64,000 nt of DNA from contig NMRB01001754.1 of the NCBI GenBank assembly GCA_002633025.1, positions 6,894-70,893 of the forward strand, in the 5' to 3' direction. Positions 34,594 to 47,774 of this stretch are shown piece after piece. The notes under the pieces were generated by a model. That model was not told the DNA's origin, searched no databases, and saw only the letters and a program-made list of their open reading frames with translations. Within the stretch, counting starts at the first letter, position 1, and every line of letters starts with the position of its first letter. Source of the DNA: Notospermus geniculatus. Its lineage: Eukaryota; Nemertea; Pilidiophora; Heteronemertea; Lineidae. Position numbers and translations under genes: made by a program.

Positions 34594-34860
34594 CACTCTT
34601 AGCCAAAAAGGTTATTTAGGGGTTCTTTGTGCTACACCAGAGGAACCCCAAGGTTCTATATAGAACCTTCTGTGAAGAACCCGAAAGGGTTCCATATAGA
34701 ACCTTTCTGTTGCCAAAGAACCCATAAAGGTTCCAGTTAGAACCCTTTTCTGAGGGAAAGGTTCTATCTGGAACCTCTAAAGGTTCTTAAACAACCCGAG
34801 GGTTCTTAAATCAGAGGGTTCTCCCGGTGTGGCACCAAAGAACCTTTTCGGCTAAGAGTG
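34594..34860. mobile_element. Fold-back MITE built of GGTTCT/AGAACC units, 267 bp
   Basis: The termini CACTCTTAGCC...AAAAAGGTT and AACCTTTTCGGCTAAGAGTG are inverted. The interior carries many GGTTCTATATAGAACC-type palindromes. The two-base flanks (AA) are too short to assign a superfamily. Boundaries are sharp because both ends are readable. Confidence 0.8.
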
Positions 34861-36214
34861 AATACTGCCCCCTTGATAGATCAAGGGCGTAACCGAGGTA
34901 TTCCAAAGACCACCACGATTACCGACAAAAAACCATCGCAAAATGGCCGACCTCGTACCATTGTATCATTTACAGATTGTGAATGAAAAAGCCATGTTCA
35001 AGAAAGATTGACAAAGAAGGGAAAGGGTTAAAGCACAATTATCATCTTATAGCATTGTTTGCATGTTTGTGTTCAAACTGCCCAGAGCGAAAGGTCACAT
35101 GAGGATCAGGCGTACACAATGCGGTACACTCAGAGTAGTATGTGGGCGAGAAGATGTGATCTAAGGAAAATGCGCCGTCAAGTCAAAGAAAACAGCAAAG
35201 AAATCGGTAGCGGCATGATTAAGAAGGTTGCAATGTTGTACAACAATGGCTGATTTTTTTTCGGTGATTTGTCATGAACGGAGCCAGAAATCGCGGCCCC
35301 TCGTGGAAATGTTGTTGTCGTCCTTGTTGTTGTTGTCGTCGTTAACTCATTCTTCCAGGATCACGCTTGGTTACTTATCTACGCGTGGATATATGAAAAA
35401 AAGTGCATCCATCTAGTTCAAGGATGACGACTGTTCCTTTCCCTCACTGGCTACTTGAGAGATTTTTAAACCGTTATTTATGAAGTTTTTTTCACCTCGA
35501 GTTCTGACTATTGTTCTTCAGCATCAATCCCTCTGCTCTGGCCCGAGGTAGGTGTTGACATTTCAAAACATGACGTCTGGCTTAAATGCCTGATTCATCT
35601 GAAAACTATGACTAAATGAAAAGAGGAGGCTTGTGCTCTTGGAAGAAGTAGGCCATAGGGCGGTAACCATGGAGACAATTTTCTCAGCATATTCCAATTC
35701 ACCAACGTTTTGTTTTTTTCGCCTTCATCGCCTAGAGACGTATACCAAGGGATCGCCAGGGTCTACGAATTGTTAAGTCAGGCTTCAGTCGCAAACAAAA
35801 TCGCTAGGCTAGGTGCTCTAATCCTTGTCAATCCGATGTTTGTCATGAAATGCGATGCCGCATCCTGTCACGGCAAGAAACCGAATGATGTGATAATCAT
35901 CCGTCTCTTATTTCACCTGGTAACGCAACACACGGCCACGAGATGCACAGATTACTACAGATTAACGACACATTCGTGTTTTTCATCCGAAATGGCCGCC
36001 GCTGATGCATCTGTATTACTATAAAAACTTGGCCACAAAAAACATCGGGAAACCGATAACTGTCCTGATCAGGATATTAACCAGTCCGAGGGTAGTATTC
36101 CTGCATTAGGTCATTTAGGAAGGTAAATATAGATAGTGAGGAGACAGCCGAACGCCACATACGGCAGCGTTGGCTCTGTAGACAATATCGGGCTAGTATG
36201 TACAGCATGAAGTA

Positions 36215-36364
36215 GGCCTACGGGCAGAGTGCCCGGAGAAAACCTGCGTTGTCAGAGTGAGCCGCCCGCTGTATCAAAAGAAGAACGGTTCCGATTGGGG
36301 ATCGAACCCAAAACTCAGACTCAGCGGTGAGAGGCGCCGATGTTTCGACTGCGCCACCCTGACA
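36215..36364 (-). mobile_element. tRNA-derived SINE
   Basis: On the minus strand the head folds like a tRNA. An A box TGGCGCAGTCG (36346-36356) and B box GGTTCGATCCC (36298-36308) have normal pol III spacing. The body then reads through CTCACTCTGACAACGCAGG to TTTTCTCCGGGCACTC, a tail I recall as common in marine-invertebrate SINEs. No full tRNA acceptor stem is preserved, so this is a SINE rather than a functional tRNA gene. Confidence 0.75.
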
Positions 36365-38032
36365 TCTCATTTGGGAAGGAATGTCAAGGAATTGGTACGT
36401 TCGGATAAAGTATAGAATGATCTGAATTAGGCGATCGACACGGTCGGGACCCAGGCCAGGCGGGATCAAAGCCGATGCTGGGGGCGACGTAAGACCCCAA
36501 GATCAAAGCAGACGATGCGCACACCTGAGTGTCTGCCTACATTTCAATCCATGCACTGCATCGTGCACAGCAGTGCCTCAAAAAGTATAGCGTTCTATTT
36601 TCGGACAAATTTTAACGGCCATGACACCGGCTGACAAATTCTTTGAGTTCGCTTCAGTTGTAGAAGAGTTCATTATTCAATCGTTTGTGCTTTAGCACAC
36701 AGCTAGACCTCATATCCTCCCTCACTAGCAGCCAAAGACTAACAAAGCGATCCCCTTTGACGCTTAGTTAACCTCGAGTTATCAGAGGAAATTGATTTCG
36801 AAATCCAGGCGTCATTTGACAACCTGATTTTGCTGTGATGTCGCTGATCGGGTTGTGTGCACTAATTGAGCAACGTAAATTAAAGCCGTTGGCTTGCGTT
36901 TTAACCATTTCTCAGGGGTTTCAGCGATCCCCGACAAAGGAAAGAAAAAGGGCAACTTCCCAATGACGAAATTATCCAGCTAGCAAACTCACCAGGGCCA
37001 TTGCTGGAATAGGGACGGGAGATGCTCCTCAGACCTCAAAGAAAAAAAAGTATTTTTTTCATGTAGATTTTTGCCGCAAAATGCCAAAAAAGGCAATTTG
37101 ACCCTCCCCTAAAAAACTAGCTATTGGCGTGCCCTGCTCACCTTGTCCTTTCACATCATACCTGCTGTACCGATAGAGCTTTTGCGATCAAAGACGTTGA
37201 ACTGGGAACCATGTCATAAGATGTCCAGGGGGCTATGGAAATCCGATAGAAGGTAATTTTGTTAGTCATTAAGTGCTATCTTCTTGTTGAAGGGCAGATA
37301 GGGGTCAAGGTAGGGAGGGACGCATGGCATTTGCTGTCAGTAAACCCCCTACAAAACAGGGTAAAAGGGATTCATTTCGTCTGGGAAGAGTAGGCACGAA
37401 ATGTGGACATACCAACAATCGCAGCAATAGGACGAAAGCAATGGAATGCCTGGAGTGGGTTTTCTGTACACCGACCAGTGAATAGCCGAACGTGATGACG
37501 TCAAACCAACCCTCAGCCACGTGGTCCGTCCTTGCTATACAGCTATCACTAATCAAAAGCGGAAACTGGCTGCATTAGACCGTGCCAATCCCAGCTCCAT
37601 TATTCCAAAACTGTCGTGACAGTTTCCTTCTGGTATTTGCTGGCTTGAAGGACGTCAGCGGACGGAGGAAATGAAAGGCGATAGGAAGCATGAGGCACAG
37701 AAGGGACTATTGTCTTCACCGCAGGCAAAGAGAGAGGCTGCCCACGCCAGGGAATGAGGGAGAGCTTGTGTTACCGTCTCACATTTTAACCCCTTTTGTC
37801 ATAATGAACCTTTGACAAAGCATTACATTCAAATCTGATACGAGATAATTCTTCCCCAAGATCTGAGATCTGCCACAACCATCTGTAAGAAGAGTTCAGA
37901 GCACAATTATAGTAGCCTCTTCGTCTTTTCATTTTGTATGAATTGGCGATATAGACGTGGATGAATACATATCACAAAAGCTACGTTGTACAATGGTGTT
38001 CGTACGCAGTAAACTCCATTCGATATTCGGTG

Positions 38033-38291
38033 CAGAGTATTTTGTTCTGACACCATTCGATGAAGAGTATTGTTCTGACACCATTCGATGAAGAGTATTT
38101 TTCTGACACCATTCGATGGATGGTATTGTTTTCACACCATTCGATGAAGAGTAGTGTTCTGACACCATTCGATGAAGAGTAGTGTTCTGACACCATTCGA
38201 TGAAGAGTAGTGTTCTGACACCATTCGATGAAGAGTAGTGTTCTGACACAATTCGATAGAGAGTACTGTTACGACACCATTCGATGCAGAG
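38033..38291 (+). repeat. Minisatellite, 28-bp unit, about 9 copies
   Basis: Units read TGTTCTGACACCATTCGATG plus AAGAGTAG or AAGAGTAT. Three central copies are identical and the outer ones vary. Minus-strand ORFs here (for example 37929-38249) are products of the repeat. Confidence 0.95.
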
Positions 38292-41062
38292 TTCTCAGTG
38301 GCAGCTTGGCAATAACATTACAATAACGTTTTCCCTTACTCAAGTTTCGTGCGTTGCTAAAAACCTCCAGCGAAATCGGAATAATCTTGACAGCCAGATT
38401 AAAATAGAAACCCCTCTCTAATCATTCAATTAAACCTGAGCTTATCATAAACAGTTATCATCAAAGCGGAGCATCTTACTCTGATAAGTTTTTGCAGTGA
38501 GTGATCCTGATAGGATGATAGCCCACAATGAGCCAAACGCTCCAGCAATGAGTCTGTTTCCAACGTTGATTCGACTAGCTGCGTGTACACTGGCAAAATT
38601 TTCTCAACATTTGAACAACATTCCTGTCAGCGAGCAACAAGATATTTTGACCCTGTTTACACTGGCCAACACATTATTCCAACATTTGATGCAAGTAAAA
38701 ATGTCTTTGATAAAAATGTTGAAAATCAATGGTCCTAGAATCGATCCTTGTGGTACACCCTGTCATGTCACAGTACACGCGCTTTCGAAGCCATCTCGCT
38801 GTACCTACTGAACTTGTATTATGCCATTTCGTTTATGCCTACTTACATACAATCTACGTTTGCTCAAGTTTGTCTATTTGTTTTGCATTTAGGTAAGTGA
38901 GTTTGCATCAGAGGAATGTAGTCGTTGTTGTTTTTGACTTGATACTTTGCAGTGCTTGTTGCACAGAATGATGTACGGTTGAGAAAGAAACAGACAGTGG
39001 GGTCTTTACCTGCTTGAACCGTGCCGCTAAAGTAGGGCTCCAATCTTCTTGCCAATCAAGAGGGAAAACGTTGATTTGTGGAGTACATTGGCCTGGCATC
39101 ATTCTGCATTCTGCACATTGTGTCCAGTAAATCATTGGTACCGGTAGTCCATTTGGTGTCTGTGCTGAGCAAGCAGCTCATTAATTGTTTGGCTAATGCA
39201 TATGTACAGTAGGCCCCAGAGAGCTATCACCATGAAAACCGCGTCAAGACTTACAGTACACTGCAATTTGAATGCCATGGTTACCATGCTTTCGTCATAT
39301 TCCAAAGAAAATAGCAAACTAGTTTACCTTTTAAGAGCTTCCCCTTTTGTACTCCGCTCACGATAGCTCCATCCCACGAGATACGAAATAGAGAACCAAC
39401 GAAAACGGTTATATCCCTCATAAACTTCTGACCTCCCCCTCACAAGGCACGTTACTTATAGAAACACTAAGAAGTATTTTGTACCCATTTCCCTGGTTAC
39501 TCATTAAACCATAAGTTTCCTTTCCAACGACAATGTACTTGATGGTCGCGGATTTCGGTCGATTCGGTTGCTTTGGTTTCTTATCAAACAATTTCGTCTG
39601 ATTCACCGTGGTGCTCAGCCTTTATTCTGCTTATCGCCTTTAGTTCCTTTTCAACGAAGGCACTTTCGGAAGCGAGATACGTCTACCATTAGCTTCCATA
39701 CAGGATGTTCCAAAAGAACGCCTACACCACCGCTGCGCTTTCAGCAGTATGGGTGTACTCATGTATTACGAATCTATTAGCCGTCTTCTGCTGCACTGAA
39801 GCTGCTGCAACCCTGGGAACATTGGGTGCCATACCAGAGGCAGAGTAGGCCTATTACTCTGAAAAGGGTCCCAGAGTAAAAGATTTGTCGTTTAACCTAA
39901 CTATTGGTCATGTCCTTGTATCGTTCTGCGGAAACATCACGTTAAAGCATCTGAACCAGATGTAGTAGGACTCATAGGTATCCGGTGAGGAAAGTTGCCA
40001 AAGATACTTTGTCGATAACGGTCGCTAGGGGGCGCTTTTTGGAGGATGGTCGATGACAATCTTGCAATCACTCACCAATCTGTGCCCTGCTTGCGACGGA
40101 CGACCGTCATGGCATCGATATCACAGCGATCTTGCCCAGGGTTGAAGCAACACAAATCCTTCTCATCCGAAGCAAACAGATTCCTGCTGAAGGCGTCTGT
40201 CTGTACTTTTAGATTCGGTAACGGTAAACAGACCGAAATCTATGCTTTACACGTGTATGTGTGCACATAAAAAACGACAGCCAACATCATTCTGACATTG
40301 CTCATGTGGCCGAAGCCCCATTTATCAAGATATACCAACCATTAAATGCCTCAATTTGTACTTTATTGAAGAAGACGAAGATTTACTAGCCTAGCAATTG
40401 TTTATTTTCATCAATTCATTGGATAGAACTAGGGGAGTTGCTTCATGTATCATGTTGTTCTGAGGTCTTCTTCACTGATTGAATGAAAAGGAAACTGCGT
40501 AGTGCAGCTACAAAGTGCTTCTCTTTCTTTGAAAGTGCACTAATTGCTCTCTCAAGAGTTCGGATTTAAAGAGCACTTGTGCTCTTACAAGAGATTTCCA
40601 ACACCGGTGATAAGCCATCTTCAGGTGACACGGCTATGACTTTTCGAACTCTATGAACCACGATTATCACGCCGAACTATATCGTGGAGATGGCAAGATT
40701 AAGCTGTGCGTTTTGTAGGTAGTTTCTTTCGTTTGAATTGTTCGGTACTCCCAGGGATGTTTCTGAGTGAGACGGATGATACAATTGATTGTTTAATACA
40801 AGTGAGCTGGGTATTAACATGAATATATGGTATTAAGTACTTGTATTGGCTGTTACGTGCTTCATTGTGAGAAATGGATGAAATAGGCAGCAACCAGGTG
40901 CTTTGCTGTGTTACAAAATCCACAACAGGCGGGTATTATGTATGTATTGTGCTCGCACCATGAAGAAATTAACACAAAAGGCAACGTTAAGCTGCTGTGA
41001 CGAACAGAATGGACTATTCTTTGAGTGTTTTGAGGTGTGAACAAACATATATGTTTCTTTCT

Positions 41063-41128
41063 ATCAAAAATAGGCCTACATTGCAACAATGCATACATGC
41101 ATTGTTGCAATGTAGGCCTATTTTTGAT
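41063..41128. repeat. Perfect 66-bp palindrome
   Basis: 32-base arms, beginning ATCAAAAATAGGCCTACATT, are exact reverse complements around a 2-base centre (AC, 41095-41096). Confidence 0.95.
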
Positions 41129-41506
41129 CACGTAATGTGCGGTATAAATGAAGGGACTTGTGTCACCTGAACACAAAGTGGGTGATGTCGAATGGTAAAG
41201 CTAGGCCTGTACGGGGTCTACATGTGGGCCTACACGACTGTTTCGCCGTCTTCATGACGATTCAAACAACAACCATATCTCCTGTCTCCGGAATGCCTCC
41301 CAGCGCGAGCACCGCTATGGCTTCCAATGAGTTGTTTTTACAGGGACTGGTTACTCCCAATATTCCATTAACATCCCTTCCCCGAGGATTTGTTACGTAC
41401 ATAAAAGTACAGACAATGATAGGATTCAACTCATAATCCACTTGTGCAGTTCTGTTCAAAAAGAAAATGTAACGTTCTGTTTGCGGGAAACAAAATATTA
41501 ACCTTT

Positions 41507-41651
41507 TAAGCTGGATTTAGCTGCACGCGGTATGCGGATTGCGGAACGCGGTAAGCGGAAAGTTCAATGCATTTCTCATACATTAAATCGCTTCCGCCGG
41601 GGATTCCGCGGCCCTATACCGCATTCCGCGTGTCAGCTAAATGCAGCTTTA
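41507..41651. mobile_element. Fold-back element with GCGGAATGCGG ends
   Basis: The left end TAAGCTGGATTTAGCTGCAC and right end GTCAGCTAAATGCAGCTTTA are inverted, followed inward by GCGGTATGCGG / CCGCATTCCGC. It is about 145 bases with no coding capacity. Confidence 0.65.
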
Positions 41652-42934
41652 TTCTTTGCTGTTTGCCTGAGTAGAACGACTGCAAGGCACAGTATTGACC
41701 AATTCGTACTTCCTCGCAGACCAGAACAGACGATGCTTTCTTTGGAATCAGCACGGCGATAGATAACAAAGCTATTTCCGTTTCGCAAACTGGTCGCCGA
41801 GGAAGTACTGATTGGCCCTGAAGCCTGGTTTATACTTCTTCCCGATTCTGCCATCAGTCGTTCATCAGCATTCCCTATTGTCAAAGTCTTGGAACACAAA
41901 GGAGCAGCATGCCCTATGAATAGAGCAGCGCCGACTGTGAAAAAACCCTAGCGGAAACACTGAGGAGAGCGAACAATAGAGTTTGACGTCATTGGAAGTA
42001 TAAACTAGGCTTTAGTTTACCCTGTCCGATAGTCCTGATAGTTTGGACTCCCGGTACGGTTGCATTGTTGGTTCTGTGGCGGCAGATTCGGATGTGTGCA
42101 CCAAGTCGTACTGTCGGCCGCTAATTTCTAAGAAAATGCGCAATTTGAAGAAATATATCTTAACAACCGCCTGAGGACCCTGCACGGCAATGACGAACTC
42201 TGAAATGTTCCAAGTGCTTACTGATAAAACGTTGAAAGGGGCCATCTCAGCTTTATCGATTCATGACACACGTTGCACCATAAAGTGGATTTTATATGAA
42301 AATATTGCCGATGTCCGGGACCAGTCAGCAGCCGCCTTCCCAGCACAAATGAGTTGCACTGCAAACAAGTGCCTCTCACCTTACTTTTTCCAAAAATTTG
42401 ATATTTGAAGAGAACTCTCAGATATAAGACGCTCGCATCTGAGTTCTAAAACCCTAATCCTTTTTTTGAAAAAGAAGGATTATAACCACGCTATCGGACA
42501 TTTTAATTCGCCTATCGAAATATTTTCATAGCACCAAGACAAGTCCCGATTTTCCTCTGTGAACCGTGAGATGCACATTTTCTCGCTACTTTTTTGCCTC
42601 TTGTCGGGTCTGAGTCAAAGTCATCATACTGGAAAATGACACCAGATTATGCTGTGTCTTAAGGCACTAAAAGTCGCCTGTAGCGTTGATGTCGGTGAGG
42701 TATGCAATACGAGATTCCCACAGCAATTTGTTTTTTACCAAGTGCACATTCGGGTGACTTTGATTCGTTCCTGCGACATACTTTTCTGACCAAGTTGGCT
42801 GATTTTTATAGCCTTCTTTTGTCTAAATCTCTCCAGATGACACCAAGAATTCATTAGTATGGGTCATAAATTCCTGTTACGCGGTATAAAACATGATGGA
42901 AAAGCGTGCAGAAGAGGAGGTACTGGATCCGATA

Positions 42935-43212
42935 TTGCTTCAATTTCATTAAAATGTTATCAATGTTTATAGTTCGGTGGAAATATGAGTGATAATTTAA
43001 AAATCTTAATCTCATATGGAAATGAGGGGAAATCCCCGACCATCAATTGCTTCTTCCTGAATCAGTAAGGAGTTGCTTCAATTTCATTAAAATGTTATCA
43101 ATGTTTATAGGTCTGTGGCAATATAGGCTAAGTGATAATTTAAACATTTTAATCTCATGGAAATGAGGGGAAATCCCCACCCTAAACTGCTTCTTCCTCA
43201 ATCAGTAAGGAG
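42935..43212 (+). repeat. Tandem duplication, about 138-bp unit, 2 copies
   Basis: Copy 1 is 42935-43072 and copy 2 is 43073-43212. Each starts TTGCTTCAATTTCATTAAAA and ends CAGTAAGGAG. Divergence is visible as scattered substitutions and small indels. Confidence 0.9.
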
Positions 43213-46200
43213 TAATTCCTTGGCTGTGGCTGTGGCTGTGGCTGCGACTGCAGCTGCCGCAAAACGATGCACTCAGTTTGTAGTGCAGGCCTACTTGCTG
43301 CTGTCAGCTCCCGCAGCAGCCATCAGCAGACTGGGTTCGATGCACTCACTAATCTGTAGTTCCGCGAATCGCAGTGCTGCTCCTTTTTCAGGCATCACCT
43401 CCCGCAAGCAACCCGATTCTTTCACACCATCACAACAATGAAAAACGATCTTGACAACAATGCGCCAAAGGTCGCAAACTTGCATTAGCGCCGGGACTAA
43501 TCGACGGAAACGTTGGCGGAAAAAAAACGCCTCTTGAGACTTTGATCTTGCGGCTTCTTATGCCAGGTACGTTATTTGCAAAAATCACCCACGGCCTTAT
43601 TTGAAAAATGCAGAACGCATGGCCTAGCTACCTAGCGTTGGTGCCCTTAGCACTCTTTGTGTGGAAGATAAGGATTGTTACCTCGGCCGCGAGTGCAAGC
43701 TACTTAGCACTAAACAGCACTGAGGCAGGAAGTTCTCTTGTTATCTAAGCTTGGCTAGAAGCCATCAGTTGCTTTGAAGAGGTTGTGTCGTTTAGGAACT
43801 TGAACTTGTGGTGAGTTATGACGAATTCCTCCTATTCCTCCAAGTGGCTGCTTGGGACGTTCCTCATCGTTCAAAAGCGGCTCCTGACCGAGGGCATAGT
43901 CTGTTGCCTCTATATCTTGGTAACCATCAGTACGTACGTTTGTAACGTTAGACTACACGTACATCATCGATCCGGTGGTAGCCTATACATTAAAAGATTC
44001 AACTACCATTCATGTAATCCTTCTGAACATCCTCTCCAATGGCCGCTACAACAGGTGGTTTGTCGTTTGAGTTACCAATAATACAAAATTCGTCGTTGTT
44101 GGCCGCTTCGATCCCAGTCAACGAATTTGTAAGAGCTACGTCGATGTACTTTCAGTTTGGTTTTCTCCATCGGAATATCCCACAGTATGTATCATCGTTC
44201 ATTAATCATATTGCTTGGAATTCGTCAGTAAATCATGAAGTTAACCGTCATCAAAACTGTTTCATATAAAATTATTGCTTAGGGTTGTTTGCGAGATTTG
44301 CTGTGATAGCTCCCAAGCGGGTTGTTCCGCCGACTACCAGTTCATCGTTGCGTTGATAAACATCCCGTAGTATTGCTTTTTTCGTTACATGGGAGATTGA
44401 TCAAACACCTGAACATCGGAGAAGCGGCCAAACAGAGAAAAATGGGGAGGTTCATAATCACCCTTTTTATGACAACGATTTACATGTATATCAAGTAACC
44501 TCGAGCTGGCTGGTCCATTACATGACCACCTCAAGTCTTCCTAGCTGGCCTTATCGTCCTCACCGTTGCTCTTCCCACCTACGCGCTAATCAGTTGTATA
44601 CTTGACCAAGACCCATTGTATCAAAACCAATGGTCTGGCTAACTAGCTTAGTCATTCAGCAACAATGGTAACGTCGAGTGAGGGTCTTTTAAATCTGTTG
44701 TTTACAAGATAGCGCCGCACGTCCAACCAAATCACCTTATTTATCGTAATTCGCCAGTCGATGGCCTCACGTTTCTGACATTACACACTATTAATGCTGT
44801 CACGATAATGACATCTAAATGTCCCTGCTATTTGCCGTGGCTTCCTCAAAACTAAAATAAAAGGGAAACCATTACATTCATGATAGCAACCCCCTTTTAG
44901 GGCCTAGGAAGAAGGGAAATCTTTCCACTGTCTTTAACTATTTTTGGTTGTATGCAATTGGTAGTCATGCACGGAAATGATATACATGTATCTGTAGTTA
45001 GATAGTTACTGATCTTCAAAGAAACATGTCATATACATTAGGAAACTGATTACTTCAGACCTGTGCATTCACTTTTTTGTGTCGAAGTGTGAGACGCATG
45101 TAAATCCGTGTCTTATGCCAGTTTGGTCTAACATGACTAACTGGCTGATGAACACAGAGGCAACCAGGTTTGTTTCCGGTCCTCAAACGGTTTTCAAACA
45201 AGAAAAGTTGCATGCTTGACTTCCGTCTGCAATTTCGAATGCAAATTTGCTTTGGAAGTGTCCAGAATATCAACAAGAGTAAACTATCCGTGGAAATCTC
45301 GTGTGTTCTCGAGGAAGTTCTAATGACTTCCGGTATCGAATCTGAGTTACGTTCAGAAAATTGTCCGTCCGGAAAAGAAACTCCCATCCGGGAATAGGAA
45401 GTTGAGTTAGCATACCTGTTGAGGCCGAATTATGATGGGATTGAGAGAAAGAGTCGTATGCAATCGTTAACATAAGAAGAACAGAAGCATAATCGTTCAT
45501 TACTTGGGGGCACTACAAGATTAGTGATGCATTATCTTTTCAGTGAACTAAGTCAAAGTCACTGATAAAGGGCGTTGAGAGAAAGGCGTCGGTGGTAGTC
45601 TATATGCAACATCTATGTTTGATGCAACGAAATTGTTAACTGTTAATTGTTAACTGTAGGTTTGGCTCCTCTTTTCGCGTTTAAGTCATCTGATGGCCCT
45701 TTTATGCAGCTGTTTAAAAATATTGACGGTAAGCTTATGCGAAGTTACCTTCGTGATGCCCATCTCACGGTCGCTTTTTGAATAATTTTGCCAACTAGCC
45801 GCATATTGACTCTGGAAATGAACGATTCAAGCAATTATTTACAAGCTTATTGGCTGAGCCTGTCTCCAACTGAGACACTCGTCGCCATCCGGCTGAGGCC
45901 ATAGGAAAGCGAAGGACATTCCCAGCCGGGGTGAAGGTCACACGTGAACTGATAGAATCCGTACATGGAACTGATAACGTGTTTTCAATTCAGCTGATGA
46001 TAGTCTGGACAGGGCGTAAGCCTTCTTCGTTGAAGCCAATCGTGGACTTCCAGGTCTCTTCGTCCACAAATTAAGGAGTGTTACCAAAAGTTATCTATAA
46101 GGCGAGCGTATTACAGACAATACAAATTTAGTCTTCTCACGTGTTTCAAAATCACAGTATGTACATGTACATGTTGTATCTTATGTATTCACAACGACAG

Positions 46201-47190
46201 TGTTGTCGTCTGACATACTTTTCCTCACACACTTGCAACACCGGCGCATGACACCAAGGTGGCGGGTTCGATTCCGATCGTTTCTCGTGCGTCGCAATAC
46301 ATTCCATCCATCATGACACGATGCGACAAAAAATAGAAGCACCGACCTGTCATACGATTAGCGTGACTACATTTTCTCTTCATCAATGGTTACGCCGCGG
46401 CAGGCATCGTCCACTTCGAGCCGTGGCAAAATCGCCTCATGGCTTTTCCCCTTTCCCCGCCAGTCACGCAAGTATTTCACAATCGTCCAGTCAATCAGAT
46501 ATTCTGAACCAATTAAGCAGGTCACTGGGCCAATCATCCCTAATGCCGCCCGTTCAATGTTTTCAAACGGCATGTCGAAGCAAATGGACCGAGTGCATTG
46601 GAGTATTAAAGACCAAATGAATTGATGATGCAGAGTATTTTTAAAATGGATCACTGTCATTAGGCTAGAGCAGCGGATACTTGTTTCACGGATATCGTGT
46701 CGGTGATCGATATTGACGGTGAACAACTGGCCTACCTTCGGTGTTGGTTCCATGTTTTAGATGGCTCCACCTAAGACGAGTGGCGTAACCTAGCGGCGAT
46801 GGTGAAGAAAGCAGTTTTATCAGTCCTCGGTTGAACGGAATCATGGATTCCAGTTCGTCGTGCGAGCTTTTTCGTGGTGGATGCTATCCACCATCGATCG
46901 CTTTCTATCTTCGACACTAGTTAATTCTTTTCCATCTCCAAGTTAGACTAAAGAAACATGCATAGCTTTTGACAACTAAGAACCCTTGCCACAAACGATC
47001 GTTTTACCTTTTCTAAGGTTACTATCATTTTCCCATATTATGTACTGTGTTCTCAACCACAAAGCTTGGTTCGATTTTCGATCAGTATAACGCCTACACA
47101 GAATCTTCCTCAAATGAACACGACCTTTGACTATAAAATTTCCGCCAACGAAGTCGTGTATCAAAGAACCAAAGATTAATGCTCGCTGGC

Positions 47191-47287
47191 CCGATTTTAA
47201 CGATTCTTCATGATTATCAAAATCGTCGAAACGTTCAGCCTGAACGTTTCGACGATTTTGATAATCATGAAGAATCGTTAAAATCGG
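47191..47287. repeat. Perfect 97-bp palindrome with 1-base centre
   Basis: Arms 47191-47238 and 47240-47287 (48 bases each, starting CCGATTTTAACGATTCTTCA) are exact reverse complements around one C at 47239. Absence of any arm divergence points to very recent origin or to an assembly or cloning fold-back artefact. Confidence 0.95.
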
Positions 47288-47414
47288 TTTTTCGATATAG
47301 ATCATTTAGAAGATTACAAGGTTCAATACTCTTTATCTTTCTAACGTTAAGTGTACGGCTACATTGTATGCAGGAAGGTCATCTTGAGAGCATGAAGAAT
47401 GGATAGACAGTCAG

Positions 47415-47774
47415 AGCCGTCAAGTTCCATTTTCGCACCATTCTTTAACAACATCGGTCTTTCGACTCGGTAGTCAAGTTCGATTTTTACACCATTCTTT
47501 AACAACATCGGTCTTTCGACTCGGTAGTCAAGTTCGATTTTCGCACCATTCTTTAACAACATCGGTCTTTCGACTCGGTAGTCAAGTACGATTTTCGCAC
47601 CATTCTTTAACAACATCGGACTTAGACGCTGTAGTCAAGTTCGATTTTTGCACCATTCTTTAACAACATCGGTCTTTCGACTCGGTAGTCAAGTTCGATT
47701 TTTGCACCATTCTTTAAAACATCGGACTTTCGATTCGGTAGTCAAGTTCGATTTTTGCATATTCTCCGACATCG
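47415..47774 (+). repeat. Minisatellite, 54-bp unit, about 6.5 copies
   Basis: The unit contains AGTCAAGTTCGATTTTTGCA, CCATTCTTTAACAACATCGG and TCTTTCGACTCGGT. Later copies carry short deletions. The 54-bp unit (18 codons) gives an apparent repeated protein on the minus strand, which I do not regard as real. Confidence 0.95.

Larger units (their letters stand above)
32511..38032. other. Intergenic DNA
   Basis: 5.5 kb with no recognisable gene. It contains the fold-back element at 34594-34860, the SINE at 36215-36364, and a small hairpin at about 33485-33545 (GTACAAAAAATAGAT / ATCTATTTTTGATTGTAC). ORFs up to 135 codons (32878-33285, 35710-36024) show no family similarity. Confidence 0.5.
38292..47190. 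other. Intergenic DNA, no genes recognised
   Basis: 8.9 kb without a supported gene. It holds the palindrome at 41063-41128, the fold-back element at 41507-41651, the tandem duplication at 42935-43212, and a (GGCTGT)n microsatellite at about 43218-43250. A pol III B-box match GGTTCGATTCC sits at 46265-46275 without an A box. Sequence around 41820-42010 (GCCTGGTTTATACTTC...) recurs in part near 60050-60240 and 61080, so it is probably another dispersed repeat. Confidence 0.5.

Noticed and set aside
37929-38249. 106-codon minus-strand repeat protein
   Set aside because: It is a product of the 28-bp minisatellite, which lacks stops in several frames, with no other evidence.
38033-38291. Possible CRISPR array
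   Set aside because: Units are contiguous without unique spacers, in a nuclear genome; it is a minisatellite.
46255-46300. tRNA gene or SINE
   Set aside because: A perfect B box (GGTTCGATTCC) is present, but no A box at the right distance and no cloverleaf can be drawn.
47359-47616. Repeat protein with VERPMLLKNGAKIELDY units
   Set aside because: It arises from the 54-bp minisatellite. The frame breaks when the unit length changes.
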